A stretch of DNA of 64,000 nucleotides from Talinum fruticosum (taxonomy: Eukaryota > Streptophyta > Magnoliopsida > Caryophyllales > Talinaceae): positions 2,332,501 to 2,396,500 of the forward strand of contig JAITYX010000077.1 of NCBI GenBank assembly GCA_021018815.1, read 5' to 3'. The notes beneath the pieces are model-generated. The model did no database searches and was not told where the DNA came from. It saw only the letters and a program-made list of their open reading frames with translations. This document shows positions 48,032 to 61,652 of this stretch, one piece after another. The position numbers and the translations under genes were made by a program. Positions within the stretch are counted from its first letter, which is position 1, and every line of letters starts with the position of its first letter.

Positions 48032-49472
48032 ATGCAACGTTCAATGATCTCCAAAACCCTCTCAACCCGGATCCTTCAGCCCTCGACCCATTTACCAAAA
48101 CCGACCCCTGACTCATGTGACGTGTTCATCAACCACCGGGGAATCGACACAAAGAGGACTATCTCGGGTCTTCTCTTCCAACACCTCTCGAATCTCGGGT
48201 TCAACCCGTTTTTGGATAGCAAGAGCATGCGGCCTGGGGACAAGCTTTTCGAAAAGATTGACCCGGCAATCCGGGGTTGTCGGGTCGGAGTGGCGGTGTT
48301 CTCGAAGCGGTATTGTGAGTCATATTTTTGTTTGCATGAACTTGCTTTGATGACGGAGTGCAAGAAGAAGATTGTGCCCATATTCTGTGATGTGAAGCCG
48401 TCGGAGCTCCGAATCGAAGACAATGGAAGTTGCACCACCGAAGAACTTGAGAGGTTCCAAAGGGCTCTTGAGGAGGCCAAGTACACCGTTGGACTAACAT
48501 TTGAGACATCAAATGGGTTAGTCTCGGTATCCCTCTGCTAGTTGATGAATATTTCTTAACTAACTCAAAGTATTAATCCCTTTTTTGTTAAAAAATACAG
48601 TATATTAATTTTATTGTTCATGCTATACACGAATTTTGTGAAATTTTTCATTTTTTATTTTGTAAAATATTACATATTTAAATATATTTTCTTAGACATC
48701 AAAGTTACATTTGTTCTTGTTAAAAAATTTTTATTTTAAAAATGTATGTTAAATAAATGGTAATAATTTTTTTATAGCTGGTAATTATTTTTTTATGGGT
48801 AAATTATAACACACGTATACAATTTATAAAAATTGAACACCGATCTTTCACATCGAAATCAGTCATCCTCCCACTAAGAGCATCCGCATTTATGATCTAA
48901 AATTTTAGATTGAATGTGGGGGCTTACACCCTCTACATCATCTCACAATTCAATTTTTGGAACTTAATCCATTACCTCTACACCCTTGGATTATCAACTT
49001 GGATCATCAAATAAAATACTACCCATAGAGCCTACAAATATACATATTTAATTTAGTTTTCTTCTTTAAATATAAAAACGTTGACAAAAATAAAATAAAA
49101 AAGAAAAATAATGCAAGATGGAAACGCGGGCGGGTTGAGTACAAAAGCGACCATACGGACGGATCGACCTCGGGGTTAAATGAAATGTGCATTGCAACAA
49201 GATAGATTGAATCACATGAATAAAATTGAATCACAAGATATCGTGCATTGCAATTGCCCTAAGCTACCCAAGGGACGCAATTATTATTAAAATTCCATCA
49301 TATTTTTCTTTTTTTTTGGTTAATTTTTAAAGCTTGTAAAATTGTTCCAGGTATAATTTGTCTTCTGATTTGCAGGGACTGGTCAGAATTTCTAACAAGT
49401 GCAACAGACGCAATTGTTCAAAGGTTGCTAGAAGAAGAAGAAGAAAATCAACAAATCCGTCAACAGCTATAA
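48032..49472 (+). CDS. TIR-only protein, probable TIR-domain NADase
   Basis: Exon 1 is 48032-48516 and exon 2 is 49376-49472. The intron has GTTAGT and TTTGCAG borders in phase 2. The joined protein is about 193 residues and is all TIR domain, with an N-terminal extension of about 28 residues and a Glu/Gln-rich tail. Motifs in order: CDVFINHRGIDTK (box 1, about residue 29), FLDSKSMRPGDKL (about 60), VGVAVFSKRYCES (about 85) and FCLHELALM with the conserved catalytic glutamate at about residue 103, then IVPIFCDVKPSELR and the exon 2 start DWSEFL. Plant TIR domains hydrolyse NAD+ to signalling nucleotides that activate EDS1 complexes in immunity. No NB-ARC or LRR part follows in the next 6.7 kb, so it is not a truncated view of a TNL. 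It resembles the conserved TIR-only clade that includes Brachypodium BdTIR. That assignment is from memory of the family and untested. Confidence 0.85.
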
Positions 49473-51756
49473 CAACTAATGATTTCAGCCTATTTTAGCT
49501 TATTTCAACTTATTTCGGTCATAACAGATCAGAATAATTTATTTTAGCGAGTCATTTCAAACAAGCTCATAGTAATTTTATTTCTCTATTTTATAACGAA
49601 TTACAATTTACTTTATTGATTGGTGAAGACTTATAAGATTCATTAGGCAAATTTTAGTTTGTACTTTCTTAAAATGTAGATTAAGGTATGTAATAACATA
49701 GAAAATTATACAGAAGTATTATTTACTGGGGGATGATGATACCTGTTATCAGCGAGACATGTCTTATACCTTTTGTTTTAATTTAAATCAATACGTTGTA
49801 TGGTTCGAAATTATGAAATATAAAGTTTTAATATTTATCTGTTACATCAACGGGAATAAAATGATATCCTCATAGATTAAGTCTTATCGGTGAAGACGTA
49901 TTGTATTTGTGATTTTAAAATTGTAAAAATTATATGTGCAAATAATCGTAACACTATTGTATATTATAATATTTTTTTCAATTTAATACATGACATTATA
50001 ACTTTCAAGTTAAAAAAAGACTAAAACATGTCTTCTAACAAAATGCACATCGTTTTGCTTATTTAAATTATGATTAGTATTCTCATCACCGTAAATATAG
50101 TACTTTTGTTTTTAATATTTATCTTTCTCGCTAATTAATTTCACTAAATATATAAACTTTTATTTAATGACATTAACTCCATTTTACAAAAATTATACTA
50201 TTTTATAATAATTATAATAATAATAATAATAATTTGTGTACAAGTATATAATCTATACATCTTAAATTCCTATGTCTAAACACTCCATGTGCTCCAATTT
50301 AGCGTTAATTTTAACATAATTTTAAAGACCGATAAGGTTTTAATGATGTTGAAGTCAAATTAAAAAACTGTGTTCAAAACTTAAGTTTTCTCACCCACAT
50401 GATTGAGAACTTATAAAGTCTTTTCACATTTTTGTATATGTGCGGGACGTAATTAATAATGACATATATATCTAGCGAATTTCTCAGTTATATTTATGAA
50501 CTTTCAAATATAAATAACACCCAAAAAAAGAAAGGTATTAGAGATGACATTATGATAAAATATACGCATATATTTACATTAATAATATATATATATATAT
50601 AATATCAATATATTGTGATGATTAATTTTAAATATTATTTTTAAAAATTTTATATTTTTATAGTAATATTACCTAATATTATATAAAAATTTATTTAGTA
50701 TTTATTTTATTGGTGAGCTACGAGAATCTTCGATAAGCTTTCTTTGTAATTTAACTTCTCTCCCTGGTGGCTGAATGAATGAAGACCATCTTAAATTTCT
50801 CTGAAAACTCTCGACATAATTTGACAAATGTAAGCTCGTCACTCAAAAACTGCCATTTGGCACCAACCGCTACCTGAATAAACAAACCTTCTGCTTCTGA
50901 CACGTACACAATCGTATAGAGATGTATACTTTAATATTATTTAATAATGATTCAAATATTTATTAATTTATATATATATTTAAAGCTTTTGACATGTTAG
51001 AAATTACATAAAAAAATAAATATAAATAAAAATAAGAACAAAAAAGTAGAAACGAATAATATAAATTATGAATAGAAATGAGTAACAGAAAAGAGAAGAA
51101 ATGAACATAAACAAATACAAATAAATAAAAACAAACAGAAAATATAAATAAATGATGATTTTTATGTAATTTCAATGTAAAACAACACATATTTCATATG
51201 AAATTTCTATGTAAATTTACGGGCTACTGACAAAGTATAACAAGTGCCATATTTCCATATGGGGGACTCAGACAAACTAAAATCAAACATATTTTAATTT
51301 TAATACTGTATGAAATTTCTATGTAAATCATATCGAACTTTAATCAAACATGTATATAAACAAGGTTTCATTTTAAAATTAATTTGTTATAGTAAAGTAA
51401 TCTATTGACTTATAAAAAAATTTAAGACCTCTAATTTTATTAATACATATGAGACAAAAATTCACTTTTATTTTTTCATATTATTAATTTTATGAAGGAT
51501 AAAAAATATAGGGGAAGCTAATTTATTAGCTTGACACAAGACAGAAATTGAAGGTGGAGACAAATGTGAACAAATGTAGACAGAGATGGCGGAAAATTAA
51601 TGAAAAAGAAAGCACAATGATTGATACGAGAGTTTATATATTATTTTTATAAATTTTGACTCTAATAAACCGACGTTAAAAATCAAAAAATCAAAAATCA
51701 AAAATCAAATTAAACATAATAATTTTTATACATAATATATACATACACATGACATG
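49473..51756. other. Intergenic DNA downstream of the TIR gene
   Basis: No gene. Very AT-rich, with short (TAA)n and (TA)n runs near 50205-50235 and 50588-50600. The open frame at 50963-51190 is a low-complexity Phe/Tyr/Leu reading of AT-rich DNA. Confidence 0.5.
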
Positions 51757-52171
51757 ACCCTGTTCGACAACAAAGTTTGGAGTAACTTTTAGTGTTTTGA
51801 CTAAGTCAAAACACTAATCAACCAAATAGTAGCATTTGGTAAGGTAGTGTTTTAACTAACTTTTCCAAGTAACTTTTAGCGTTTCAAGTAGTATTTATGA
51901 AAAGTTAAGAATATTAGCTTTTCACATTTGAAAGTAGCGTTTTATATATTTTTAACAAAAAATCCCTTCATTAATTTATATTTGACAAATTATTCGTATT
52001 CTTTTACATCAATTTACAATAATCAGCTAATTCAGCACGCTTAATTTATCGAACACATTCATTCAACCACTCAATTGAACAATTATCCGCTAATAGCTAA
52101 AATCTAACATTTATCAGCTATACAAACAGTCTATCCGCTACTCAAACAACTCATTTTACCGAACATGGTCA
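51757..52171 (+). mobile_element. MITE-like repeat, copy 2 of a dispersed family
   Basis: Homologous over most of its length to 3953-4331 in the same orientation. The ends are GACCCTGTTCG on the left and, reverse complemented, GACCATGTTCG on the right, an 11-base inverted pair with one mismatch. Non-coding. Target duplication unclear. Confidence 0.6.
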
Positions 52172-53776
52172 TAATAAAACCACAAATCACAATTATCTTT
52201 CTTTTTCCTCGATAATCTACAATTTTTCAACGGATTTAGAGTGCGGCTAGCCCGTGACAGAGGGTTGTCCCCCTTTCTTTACTCAGGCAGTGTATTATTA
52301 TTTTATTGATTTCTTGTTTTTTCTTTTTAATTTAAATTATTTTTTTCAAAAAAAAATTACGTATTATATTGTATGTCCAAAATAATATTTTATTTGGTTT
52401 GTCTAGAGTAATAAATTTTGCACTGTGAAATAAAAATTAAGAAGAGAGAAAAACTAACTCTAAAATGATTTCTATACAATTATTTTTTTCCTCTCTCTTA
52501 CCCTCTCATCTTCCTCTAAAATGATATCTCTATATGAGGTTTATATTAATTTTTTTAGAGAATGGGTCGATTGGAGATCAGTTACGGCTTTAAAGTTGTG
52601 AAGAACCAGCTCTTTAAAACGAGGAAATTGTTGGAAATAAAGATTAACTCCAACAGAAATTACAAAATCTTTTAATTTTAGTTAATCTGTGCATGAGGTA
52701 TAAAGTTTTTCAACGGTTCAGATTTTTTTCATGTAAGATAAACACTTCAAATATTTCAATTATTGTAGTCAGGTAGGAAAAAAAAATATCTGATGAGAGA
52801 ATATGTAAATTTGTAATGTGATGCTCAAAGATTTTTGTGGGCTTAGGCTGTAGAGTCCACAGTTCCATAAAAGCCCAACAAAAGCCCACCGGATTACTCA
52901 GCACGGCGGGGCCTTTTCGGCCTGTTAAATGCTATAATCCACAACCCTCTCCCCCCAAAAAAACCCAAATAAAAGAAAATCTCCCATAAATGCATGTCAA
53001 TATTTTTTAATTTCCATTTTGTTTTCATGAATGCCGAGACTATGGTATACTTCCTCTATCCCTTTTATTTGGCCAATTGTTTCTAAAAATTCCCTCATTT
53101 CTTTCGGGTCATTCTACACAACCTAATCTCGTTACTATAATATAAAGGATGTGTACCGATCACATCTAAGTACAAATTAAGAAAACCGATTAACTAATAC
53201 ATTAAAACAACAATTCTCCTAGTGAATTTCACTTTTACAGAATTGGAGAGACTCAATTCAAGACATGCTTACCTTTGCAAGCAAAAACCCTCAAGTACGT
53301 GTGCTTTTAAGTCGATTTGTATGATGTCGACCAAGATATGCATCGATGTAGGCTAAGGGAATTTCTTTTTTGTGGGGGAGGGGGTGAAGACCTCATTGTC
53401 TAACCGAGGTGTTTCTTTAATTAACTCTCTCATTTTCTCACTCTCGGAAAATTACAGGTTATGATAAAAACATAAATACCGATTCTAACGAGTAGAACTA
53501 GAAGATCATTTAATTAATATTCCAGATTATCTATTTCAAGAATTCATGACTCGGGCCTGTAGATCCGAATCAAGGGCTTGATAAATTGCTGAAACATCAC
53601 GTCCATCAAAATAAATTAACAACAACAGGTTCATGTTATTTTCACAACCCACGGAACTAATAATGTTAGTATCTCAACACTGAATTCTGAATGTAACTAC
53701 TGACATCAAAATATGATGCAAAGTCCTTTAGATTATTTGCACTTTTTCTACAGAATGGAAAAATGATTTCGTGGCA

Positions 53777-53835
<59 letters not shown>

Positions 53836-56191
53836 GTGTGATTTCTCTTCATAAAGTGAGTTTGGCCTGATGTTATACTCTGCACTTTTAACCACTTCCC
53901 AATATGCACAACAGAAACTCTACATATGTATCTGGATTTGTTATGTGTACCTGTCTGCTTCATAGATAGTACAACTCTTATCTATTTCAAATTTCCAATA
54001 CTTGAGGTAACCGATTGATTTAGGGGTGCCGGTATCGGTTAACTCAAACTAATAAAATGTTAGGAGAAATATTGCCTAAGAATGACTTAGGGCTACAATC
54101 TTGTTGTATAATTTGGTTAAGAGAGTCGGATGATCTTGTTGAATTATAACTATTATGAATTATTTCGAATATCAAACAGGCTATATATATTTCATACTTA
54201 GTTCGAGATTTAAGGTGGTGAAATTTTAGAGGGGAACTCTCTTAACTTAAGTTTCCGTAATACTGAAAAAATAAGTATTGAACCACTTAAATTTAAATTG
54301 GTGTATTAAAAATATAGTAAATGAGAATCTTATTATACGTCACATCGAGTAGGTTACTCAATAATTATTTGAGAATTAATAGTATATCATTTGGCAGTTT
54401 GAGCATTAATTAGAATATGACCCCAAGGTTTTGGGTAGATAATCCCGATCTTAATAATTGATTGGATCTTTTATATCACCAATACCAATTAGTTTCAACA
54501 ATTTAATTTAATGCATTCTTGTTGCTTTCACCCTATAATAGTATTCAGATTAGCTGCCATCTTCCTTTGTTGAGGTGATATTCCATCTCCATATATAAGG
54601 AGGGCAAAGTTAGCTCAGCTAGCCTTTCATGTTCACTTCAATTCTGATATATTCTGAAATTTATATATATATATACACATATATATAATGCAAATTAAAA
54701 TTAAAAATCAATCTTTGTTTTGTAATGTAAGATTTTAGAATTTCAATTTTTGATATTTTAACGGGTCACTTTCGTAGCAGAAATTACCGTAATTAATTGA
54801 CGTGCGTATCAAATTAAGTTGCCCCAAGAGAGGGGGAGGGGTGGCAAATTAACTGTAAAACTATTCTATGTAGTAAAATGGATATATACTGAACGATAAT
54901 AATAACAATGGTTAACACCGATAAAAATTCGGGTTTGGGTCAAATCGGGACTTACTTTTTCACAAATAATTAATTTTTTATTTCTAATGATGTCACACTA
55001 ATTTTTTATGTATCTTTTTCATGATGGGACTTACTTTTTCACGAATGAAAATTCTGATTAATTAAGGTTAATTACCATTAGGAACCACTATAAAAATTCT
55101 CTTAAGACAAGAAATGTATGAAGGTAATTATAACTTTTGTCCTTAAACTGCTGAAAAGGAAAATTGACTAATATTATTATTCTTTGAATCATATGCAATT
55201 TTCCAAGTGATGGATTTTCCAAGGGAGAATGTATCTAATCCTATCTTAGTCACTTTAAAGTAAATTCAAATGGGTAAGAGTGTAAATCAAAATCATCTCC
55301 AAGACACAAAAGCCTCCAATCCAACACCTGGATTTGGAAAACCATGCATAATTCTTTGATTTTTTTGTCTACCAATATATTGCAAAATCTCTATCACAAA
55401 TAATTAAAGCATAATTTGTTTTTATCATGTTGTGGTCTTGTTTTAAAGCGTGTACATCGCATCCATATACGGTCTCTATTTTAGACTGAATGTCAAAATT
55501 CGGTTCCTAGATGCAAATTGTGATCACGGTTGTGAGACGCTTTTCAGTTTATAAATTAGTTTTGAGATCGTTTTCAGTGTTCTAACTGACTGATTTTTTG
55601 AGTCTCAAACAACAAGGGTTCTTGTAGTGTGCCAATAGTTTATCATGCATTATTTAGTGCTTTAATGAGTTAATATAAGCAAAATATCTAAAATATTGAG
55701 GTGATGATGCAACTCTCATAAAAGGGAAAAAACAAGAAATTCAGATGTAGATAGGTATTATATCCTACAAAACCTGTGTGATGCTACTTGAATTATATGT
55801 TTATAAGCCATATAAATATATAAATATTAAAAATATTTTGTAATATTCGTAACAAAATATATATATATATATGTACATCGCCAATATCCTTGCACTAAAA
55901 ATATTTTAATAGATCGATTGTTTTCTAATTAACATAAAATGGGAATTTACAAGAAAAATAGATTAATAATTTTAACTTATCTTAGTTTTAACTCAATATT
56001 CTAATTCGATCTTCAAATATATGTGCTGTCCAATTTATGAATATTTTTTGGAAAAAATACAATAAAAATATTATAACAATCACTTGCTATAAGTTTTCTT
56101 TTTCCATATACATTCATATATAATATTAATTTGCTTCAATAAGTAAAAGTATAAGTGTGTTTATAATTAATTAATCATGATAATGAAGAAA
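52172..56191. other. Intergenic DNA between the TIR and NAC genes
   Basis: No gene supported. Contains an (AT)n tract at 53788-53832. A promoter-like CCATATATAAGG lies at about 54588-54599 without an open frame behind it. Several short (TA)n runs occur near the 3' side of the NAC gene. Confidence 0.45.
53788..53832. repeat. (AT)n microsatellite
   Basis: About 45 bases of alternating A and T, preceded by a short CATA repeat. Confidence 0.95.
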
Positions 56192-57463
56192 TTAAGAATT
56201 CCACGGCCCAGCTCCAGAGACTTGATAAGGTGCCCCAAGAACACCATCACCCCCAATGGACCCTCCTCCAACAAGTAAAGGACTATTATTCCCTTGAGGG
56301 ATTTGATTCAGTATGGCAACAAAGGAGTTGTTCCCATCTGGACCTGAGCTCCCCGCCGTCTGATCGGACTGCATCTGATGAAATCGCTTGCTCGACGATG
56401 ATCCAACGGACCCCATTTCATCCCAGAACATAGAAGCTGGCCTAATTGTGGAGGTTGAGTTACTGAATTGAGAAGCATCAAACAAGCTTTGGTCACTGAT
56501 ATTATTGTTTTGATTATCCATTAATATCATCCCACAGCTGGGATTAGTTGCTTGTTTTGACGAAAATGCCCTCATCAACTTTTGTTGCTTGATCATCTCC
56601 TCAATGAGTGAATCATCTGATCTATCATAGTCCATTGTTGGCCTTTGAGCATTGTTCTTCTTGTATATTCGACATAACACCCAATCATCGAGCTATGAAA
56701 AGCCGAAAAAATATCAATTTTCTTGACTAGAACTCGAAAAAAAAATTTACTTGCATGAAATCATATCTACAAGGGATATAAAGAAGCATATGTACGTACG
56801 TACCCTTAAAGAACCCTTATTCTTTGAACGATCTATAAGGGGATGAGGCGATTTCAAGCCAGAATTACTGCCAACGAGACGATACTCATGCATGATCCAT
56901 TCAGTTTTGATCCCTCTCGGAGGTTTTCCACCATAGAAGACGAGGGCTTTCTTAACACCAACCTTCTGACCATTGGATGTGAATATAGGCTTATCGGTCC
57001 CAGTAGCCTTCCAGTACCCTGAAGTGGCTGCTCTATTTGGCCTCGCCCCATTTGGGTACTTTCGATCCCTTGGGCTGAAAAAGTACCACTCGTTCTCTCC
57101 AAATATCGCCTTATCTAAACAATCAAAAACCCGAAAAATTATGCGCAGTAATCACAAACCTTAGACTAATAACAAAATCAATCAAATTACAAAACAAACA
57201 AATAAGAAACTTCAAAAGTTTAAGATGTTTACAACAAACAAGTAGAGAGACCGTTTTACGAAATTCAAATTAAACTTACTTGGTAGCTCCCAAGGGTCGA
57301 ATTTGTACAAATCGATGTCTGCAATGATGGCAACAGGAAGAGGGGAGGAAGAGGCCTTCTTCTTGAGGTAGTGAACGATGAGTTCTTCATCAGTGGGATG
57401 GAATCGAAACCCAGGAGGAAGTTGAGGGTATGGTGGGATGGAAGATGAATCTGTACTTTCCAT
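56192..57463 (-). CDS. NAC-domain transcription factor, NAC018/025/056-like
   Basis: Three exons on the minus strand: 57463-57280, 57114-56804 and 56692-56192, with GTAAGT and GTACGT donors and TTTAG and CATAG acceptors. The product is about 331 residues. All five NAC subdomains are present: A ([19 protein letters not shown]), B ([15 protein letters not shown]), C ([15 protein letters not shown], then [15 protein letters not shown]), D ([17 protein letters not shown], then [10 protein letters not shown]) and E ([12 protein letters not shown]). The C-terminal half is Ser/Asn/Gln-rich without a membrane segment, as expected for an activation region. The N-terminal wording and the KKNNAQRP continuation match the group of Arabidopsis ANAC018, ANAC025 and ANAC056, which act in seed coat, embryo and ageing programmes. 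Orthology within that group is inferred. The first ATG of the frame was taken as start. No damage is visible. Confidence 0.95.
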
Positions 57464-57523
57464 AGTTTCTCTCAATATAAATGCAACTTGAGCATAAAAA
57501 CTTTATGATAAAATGAAGAGGCC

Positions 57524-57532
57524 TTTATATAC
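57524..57532 (-). promoter_or_regulatory. TATA box of the NAC gene
   Basis: Read on the minus strand this is GTATATAAA, about 60 bases upstream of the ATG at 57463, which would give a short 5' leader of about 30 bases. It is the best match to a plant TATA box in the expected place. Confidence 0.6.
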
Positions 57533-57539
57533 ATGCATG
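57532..57539. promoter_or_regulatory. RY motif next to the NAC TATA box
   Basis: CATGCATG, a palindrome, directly abuts the TATA box on its upstream side. RY elements bind B3-domain regulators of seed development (ABI3, FUS3, LEC2). This fits a seed-expressed NAC gene, but one motif of eight bases can also occur by chance. Confidence 0.4.
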
Positions 57540-60500
57540 ATATAATATTGTATTTTATCCCCTCTTTGGCAATATATGGGTAGGGAAAAGAGGTGTGGGG
57601 TGAGTGAAGGAGATTGGCTGGTGGGCTGCCACCTAAAATACCAAATTCGACCAATAAGATGGCGACGCAAAATTATTATATATTTTTTCAAAAACACCGT
57701 ATTTTCTACGATTTTTTTATTAATTATCTTATTTTTAAATATATATATATTAAGATTTTATGGACATATGTACGGTTATAATAACCACTCTACTTTACGA
57801 AACTAAATTTATACTTGAATTTTTCGAGTTTTAATTTGATGGGGTTTATAACGGATATAATATTAATATGCAATCATATGAATGATTAATGATGTTAATT
57901 ATTTTATTTGTAGTAAATTTTTTATAGATTAGTAGAGAAAAAAACTTTAAATTTTATTTCTGTTTCGAGCTTTATGTTTTTAAAAAATGCTCTTAAAGTG
58001 ACACGTGTTAGTAGACATAGAGGGAGTCCCAGCTAGAGAAATGTAACAAACTATACCTAGGAACAAAGGTGTGGGCTTTAGGTGTTTCAATGTTGATGTC
58101 ATACTTTTCTCATGTTGAAGATATGGCCCACCACCCGCCATGGCCTCAACCTCTTAACAAACATAATTTTTTTTTCTTTTTTTCCCTCTTATGTCAATTA
58201 AAGATGTTGGTGTATAATATATAAATATATATGTGAAAATGTTTGTAGGTATGATTGAAATTGTTAAGTGTATGTAAGTTACTATACCAAAGTCTTAATT
58301 TTAAATTTTATCTTTACGCGCGGCTTCTTTTTAAAAAATAAGAAATAAAATGTTTGATTAATTTATATATGAACGTAAGATATGAGACGAGATAACAATA
58401 GGTCATTACTATAAAATCACTAATCGATATCAGTAAATCATTTTTTTCAATGCATAATAGCAGATGTTAGTTTAGGGAAGGGAAATATGAACTTTTATTT
58501 ACATCGAGTATTAGCCTTGAGAATTATATATTTGTTTTAGATTTTAAGAAGTTAAATATTTTTTTAAAAAGAATATCTAAGACCAATGAGGAAAAAAAAT
58601 CCTTAAAATTCATAATGAAGATTGCTATTTTGATCTAAAGAAGTTATTACAAAATGTAATCAGTTTCAAGTATCTCCAATGACTCATGATAAATATTGAA
58701 AAGAAAATATATCTTGACGGATTGTCTTAGTAGCAACATTTTTATTGTGTGCACCCAATTATCGACTTCTTTTTTAAGACATGTTATATGTAAACATATG
58801 CATGGTCCGACCTTGACTTCAAATTTAAATTTACATTAACTATTATATATATGGTGTGTGTGAGAACTAGGAGTTACAATGAAAAATAGTAACTTTAAAT
58901 TAGGGCCTTTAATTTTCCAACCATCATTATGTTGTCACATCAACATTACAATTGCACCCATTCCCCTCCCTCAATCCGAGGTTTTCTAACCCTGCCGCTA
59001 GCAATTGCTTAGCGACGACCACCTCCATTGGGACAAAAGCCGACCACGGGAGTCCCGTCCACAGTCACTCGATTGTCACACCTGCTGACGAGCCTAGTGG
59101 TGGATGTCGATCATTCGTTTTAATCTCCCTCTTCTCTCTTGATCGACCCCAAGAACTCCGCCATTAATAGATTATCGAAACAAGAAGTTGATTTTTGTGA
59201 GGATTTCAGTAGCAAAGATATAAACCCTAATCCAGATAATTAAAATCAGGGCAAGATATCGAATGAAGACCTTACCTTGTTTTAAAAAAAAAAAAAAAAA
59301 ACTTAGGCTCATCAAATTAAAATTTTTAATTGAATTTTGTCTTTCTTATGTACAAGAGAATATAAAGATCTTCCATATGGCTTTATTATATCCAGTCTCA
59401 ATTGGGGCCCCAGAAAAAAAAAAACAGAAAAAGAAAGAAAGAAAAAAAAGAAGCAAAGCTGGATGTGTACTTGTAGGTATATCCTTTTCAGTGAAAGGCT
59501 TGGTGAACTTATTTTAAATTGATGTTAATCCGTTTTTTCTTTTGGGGAAGAATTGATTGATCAAATCACCTGAACCAAATATGGCATTCATCAACCTCTC
59601 CTATTCATCATGTCTTCCTACCATTTATAATTTTTTCGAGCATATAATATCCGTCACTTTATAATTTTAATAATAAATTAATGACTAATTTTATTAATTT
59701 TATTTTTAATTATTTTTTATCTACTTTTTTTTAATTTTGTTTTATTTATAATAAAACATTAGTAAAACTTAATCTTTTAATATAATTTCTGTCATAAATT
59801 TGATATTTCTTTGATATTCCCTAATAACCTAAAAACAACGAGTATTAAAAATCGAAGCATAGTTCAACACTTTTTATATCGAAGTTCCTCGTCGATTAAC
59901 ACTTTGGTCAGTGGTCTAAGGACTCCACCTCAATGTTGTTAATGTATATAGTAAACCTAGTCAACAATCTCGAAAATCTTGACTTTTTTTGTTAATCGTG
60001 AGAATGATAAATGTTTTGATGTAAGACACAAGAAGGTGACTTGATTGAGCCCAAAAGCCATTAATTCATGCACTTAAATTGAGGAAAAAACAATGATGGT
60101 ATTGGATAGTAGAAAAAATGGTACTATTCATAGAGATGTAAAATCACCTAGTTATATATTTTTACACAAATAATTAAGAGATTATATATTTAATACATCT
60201 TTATCAATAAACATAGTCGATCGTATTAGGGTATCGACTATATCTATCCACATAACTAAAAAATACCCGAATTTGGCTGAGAATTAAGTATAACGGTTGA
60301 TTATCACATAATAATATATTAAGGAACTTATTTGACGGAGGAAAGTTGAAATGCTCTCTTTACCATCTAATCAACTGCCATATTATTATCTTCTTTATAA
60401 ACATGGCGAATGTGCATGTCTGTAGTTTGTCGCATGAAAGATATGATATCATATGGTAAAAAGAAAAAAATAAAAAAAAATTTTTATTTTTTAATTTAAA

Positions 60501-61652
60501 TAAAAATGAATGATATGAAGCCACCTAACCAAGTATGAAGCTAAGCTCCTCTCATCTCTCAATTGGAAGCATTTGAACCATCAAAATCAAAACATGCATT
60601 GCCACCAAAGTTAGGCGTCTTTATGTTTAGTTGTTTTTGGCTTGGTGTCCAAAAGGACCACGTTATACTTCAAAAGTTTACTACTTTTTCCCATTTCTTC
60701 TTTTAGTAAAATACTCATATTATTACTTTATCTGCATACCCCGTGACACTTTTATAATTGATCGTACGTCCATTTTAGTACTATGTATATATAAGTACAC
60801 AACTATACGTGTGTTTTCCAACAAAATTAAAAAGTTGGGTGATTATTATGGATAAACATAGTCTATGTAACTTGTATTAGTATCTTTCTATTTACGAGAT
60901 TTTAACATAAAATAATTTTCTAAAATGTCTTCTATTTTCTTCAGTATGTGATGACTTCTAATGTATGTAATCGACATGGCTATAATTTACGAAGGTTTAA
61001 TCAATCCGACTCCTTTATCGACCCTCTCCACTAATAAAATAAAAGGAAAATAAATAAATTCGAGTCGAGTTGAGTTGAGATGAGCTGAAACTATTGATAT
61101 GTCAATTTGGATTCGAATTTTTTATTGGATTTGATGATTTTAACTTGTAGAAAACATGATTTGAGAATATCAAGGTTATCAATTCAACTCTTATTTCCTA
61201 TTGGGCCAAAGCCCATGTCCCTGTCCAAATCCATACAAGTTTAGCACATAATGGGCTCAAGTTTTAAGCCCAAAGACACAAATTCCAGCCCATGGTGTTC
61301 TGAAAGAAAAAAAAAAAGAATTGCGACAATTTTGTAATATATAGAAATTTAAAGAGATTTACCCTGAAAATAAAAAAGCAAGAGAAATTTTACTGAAAAT
61401 ATATAGAGGGAAAAAAGAAAAGCTGTATATCATGGAAATTAAAAATGATACGATAGTTAATTCTGAACTAAATTTCTCTTTTACGAGTTGGATATAAAAT
61501 TTCAAAAATCCGTTACAACTTGCACATATAATTGATATATGTGAAGAAGCACTTCACTAAAAGAACTCACACCTAAATGTTACAAAATGCTTCTAGTTAG
61601 ATGAGAGAAATTATATATGGTATAGTAAAATATAACATAAGATGTTTAAATT
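57540..61652. other. Intergenic DNA between the NAC and carboxypeptidase genes
   Basis: No gene supported. The stretch 58946-59170 is unusually GC-rich for the region and holds a 71-codon open frame without recognisable domains (58952-59167); it could be a decayed or captured exon. A poly(A) run lies at 59282-59299. A short conserved-looking ORF at 60631-60855 has no recognisable domain. Otherwise AT-rich filler. Confidence 0.45.

Noticed and set aside
48076..48486. 136-codon minus-strand frame opposite the TIR gene
   Set aside because: It is a shadow of the TIR exon in another frame. It has no domain, whereas the plus strand has clear TIR motifs.
58952..59167. 71-codon frame in a GC-rich island
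   Set aside because: The composition is suggestive of old coding sequence, but nothing is recognisable and it is not bordered by splice sites that I trust.
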